DNA of 64,000 bases from Trichaptum fuscoviolaceum (taxonomy: Eukaryota; Basidiomycota; Agaricomycetes; Hymenochaetales; Trichaptaceae): assembly GCA_910574455.1 (NCBI GenBank), contig CAJSYZ010000010.1, positions 2,508,770 through 2,572,769 of the forward strand, in the 5' to 3' direction. The stretch's first letter is position 1. The number at the start of each line of letters is the position of its first letter. Below are positions 63,101-64,000 of this stretch, piece after piece. Under the pieces are notes generated by a model that saw only the letters and a list, made by a program, of their open reading frames with translations, was not told the origin of the DNA and did no database searches. A program made the position numbers and the translations under genes.

Positions 63101-64000
63101 ATGCAGAACGAAAATGCACCAGGCATAAGGAGGCTTTACCTCCCGAACTTATTCTCTCGATATGGGCTAACTGATGCTCAACTGAATCATTTCGAAACAG
63201 TCTCAGGACTACGTGTGTGTGGTCCGCATGAGTTCCCAATGCCAGACCATACAGTCCAGGGGATGGGTTTTCCATCTGCTGACCCGAATGGAGTTCATTT
63301 ATACCCAGCACAACGCACCCCACCGAGCCTCCGAATTGGACGCATTGTCCCACTTCCATTGAGGACTAGTGATAACTCGCGCACTGGTATTGCTCCATCA
63401 ATTAACCAGTTAGCCCGTCCGCATCGATTGCATCAGGTTAGATGCTCTAATGTTCTTTGGAGCAACTTGGTGTCCTATGCAAAAGGCGACGGCGTGAGGC
63501 ACACCTTCAATACAAATGAGGTCATAGCAACTAGAAGGGATCAGACCAGAGCTATCTTCGCGTTACAAGGTTGGTTCCAGAAGAAACTTCATCAAGCTGA
63601 ACACCTTGTCAACTCCGAGCCGGACATGCAAGATATTATCTACAATGAGCTCATAACGTTCGCCAATGAAGTGTTCCGGGTGTGTCTACTTTGAAAGAGA
63701 ATGGATTCGGGCAGAGGCTGACTTGAATCACAGTCTAGGTATCCGAACCATGTTTCTGACCCAGTTGTACCTGCTGCACCCTGGGTTGATGAGCTCGAGT
63801 TCCCAGTCGGACGAAATGATTGTACAATGCCTGTATGGAAGAAACCTGTATTAGCGAGCCACAGGGCACGAACACAAGAGGGCCAGCGTAGCAGGGCCGG
63901 GCTTCCGGATTTCTTGCTTTACTACGGGCGAGGACATACACAGCAGTCTGTTATCTTCGAAATCAAGACATTTTGGTCCTACAGAGGCTATCATATTGCT
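63101..64000 (+). CDS. PD-(D/E)XK nuclease-like protein, cut by the window end
   Basis: It begins MQNENAPGIRRLYLPNLFSR, aligning with the start of the 44.8-kb gene (TYLPNLFSHFGMT), so I prefer this Met to an in-frame one 20 codons earlier. Shared blocks: RLHQVRCSNVLWSNLVSYAK, VIATRRDQTRAIFALQGWFQ and NSEPDMQDIIYNELITFANE. An intron at about 63,680-63,740 ends CTAG. Exon 2 carries YPNHVSDPVV, MPVWKKPV and the nuclease signature: PD in GLPDFLLYY and E-x-K in VIFEIKTFW, again 16 residues apart. The sequence stops after FWSYRGYHIA; the C-terminal part lies outside. It is divergent from the kinase-like gene at 60.8-61.9 kb. The spacing and motif conservation despite overall divergence argue for selection on the catalytic site. 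Confidence 0.8.

Overview
The window is nuclear DNA of a filamentous basidiomycete, most likely an Agaricomycete. Protein-coding genes carry many small introns (about 50-75 bp, GTRNGT donors, AG acceptors). There is an intron-containing tRNA-Leu, and the gene families are typical of Agaricomycetes: F-box/leucine-rich-repeat (LRR) genes, kinase-like genes of the 'AREAWFYDEMQ' type, AIM9-like phosphotransferases, and a fumarate reductase with a cytochrome b5 tail. The species cannot be named from the sequence alone.

Layout. 0.5-4 kb: a PB1-like fragment and a multiply broken copy of the dynactin gene ARP10. 4-8 kb: a mariner-like MITE, tRNA-like and palindromic repeats, and an F-box pseudogene carrying a hAT-like MITE. 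8.4-9 kb: a small intact ABM-type (antibiotic biosynthesis monooxygenase fold) gene. 9-21.3 kb: an array of minus-strand F-box/LRR genes and pseudogenes, interrupted by a broken Zn2Cys6-like gene. One F-box gene is split by a 677-bp TIR element whose exact removal restores the reading frame. 21.8-26 kb: an AIM9-like gene and a small hypothetical gene. 26-30 kb: two more F-box genes flanking tRNA-Leu. 33-35.3 kb: the one clear housekeeping gene, fumarate reductase. 35.8-37.3 kb: a pseudokinase. 38-64 kb: further F-box genes mixed with a family of fungal kinase-like genes and two copies of a gene with a PD-(D/E)XK nuclease signature. A 3.4-kb TIR element carrying exportin-2 (CSE1) and kinesin-4 fragments lies at 54.4-57.8 kb.

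How it fits together. Most of the window is a fast-evolving, repeat-rich accessory region in which F-box and kinase-like genes duplicate and decay. Two arrangements stand out. (1) Both nuclease-like genes are divergently paired with an intact kinase-like gene (43/45 kb and 61/63 kb). This is a two-gene analogue of the nuclease-plus-kinase architecture known from Spok spore killers and Crinkler-type proteins. (2) A Pack-type transposon with TA target duplications has captured intron-containing pieces of two essential genes. No function has been tested for either; both are read from sequence and family knowledge.
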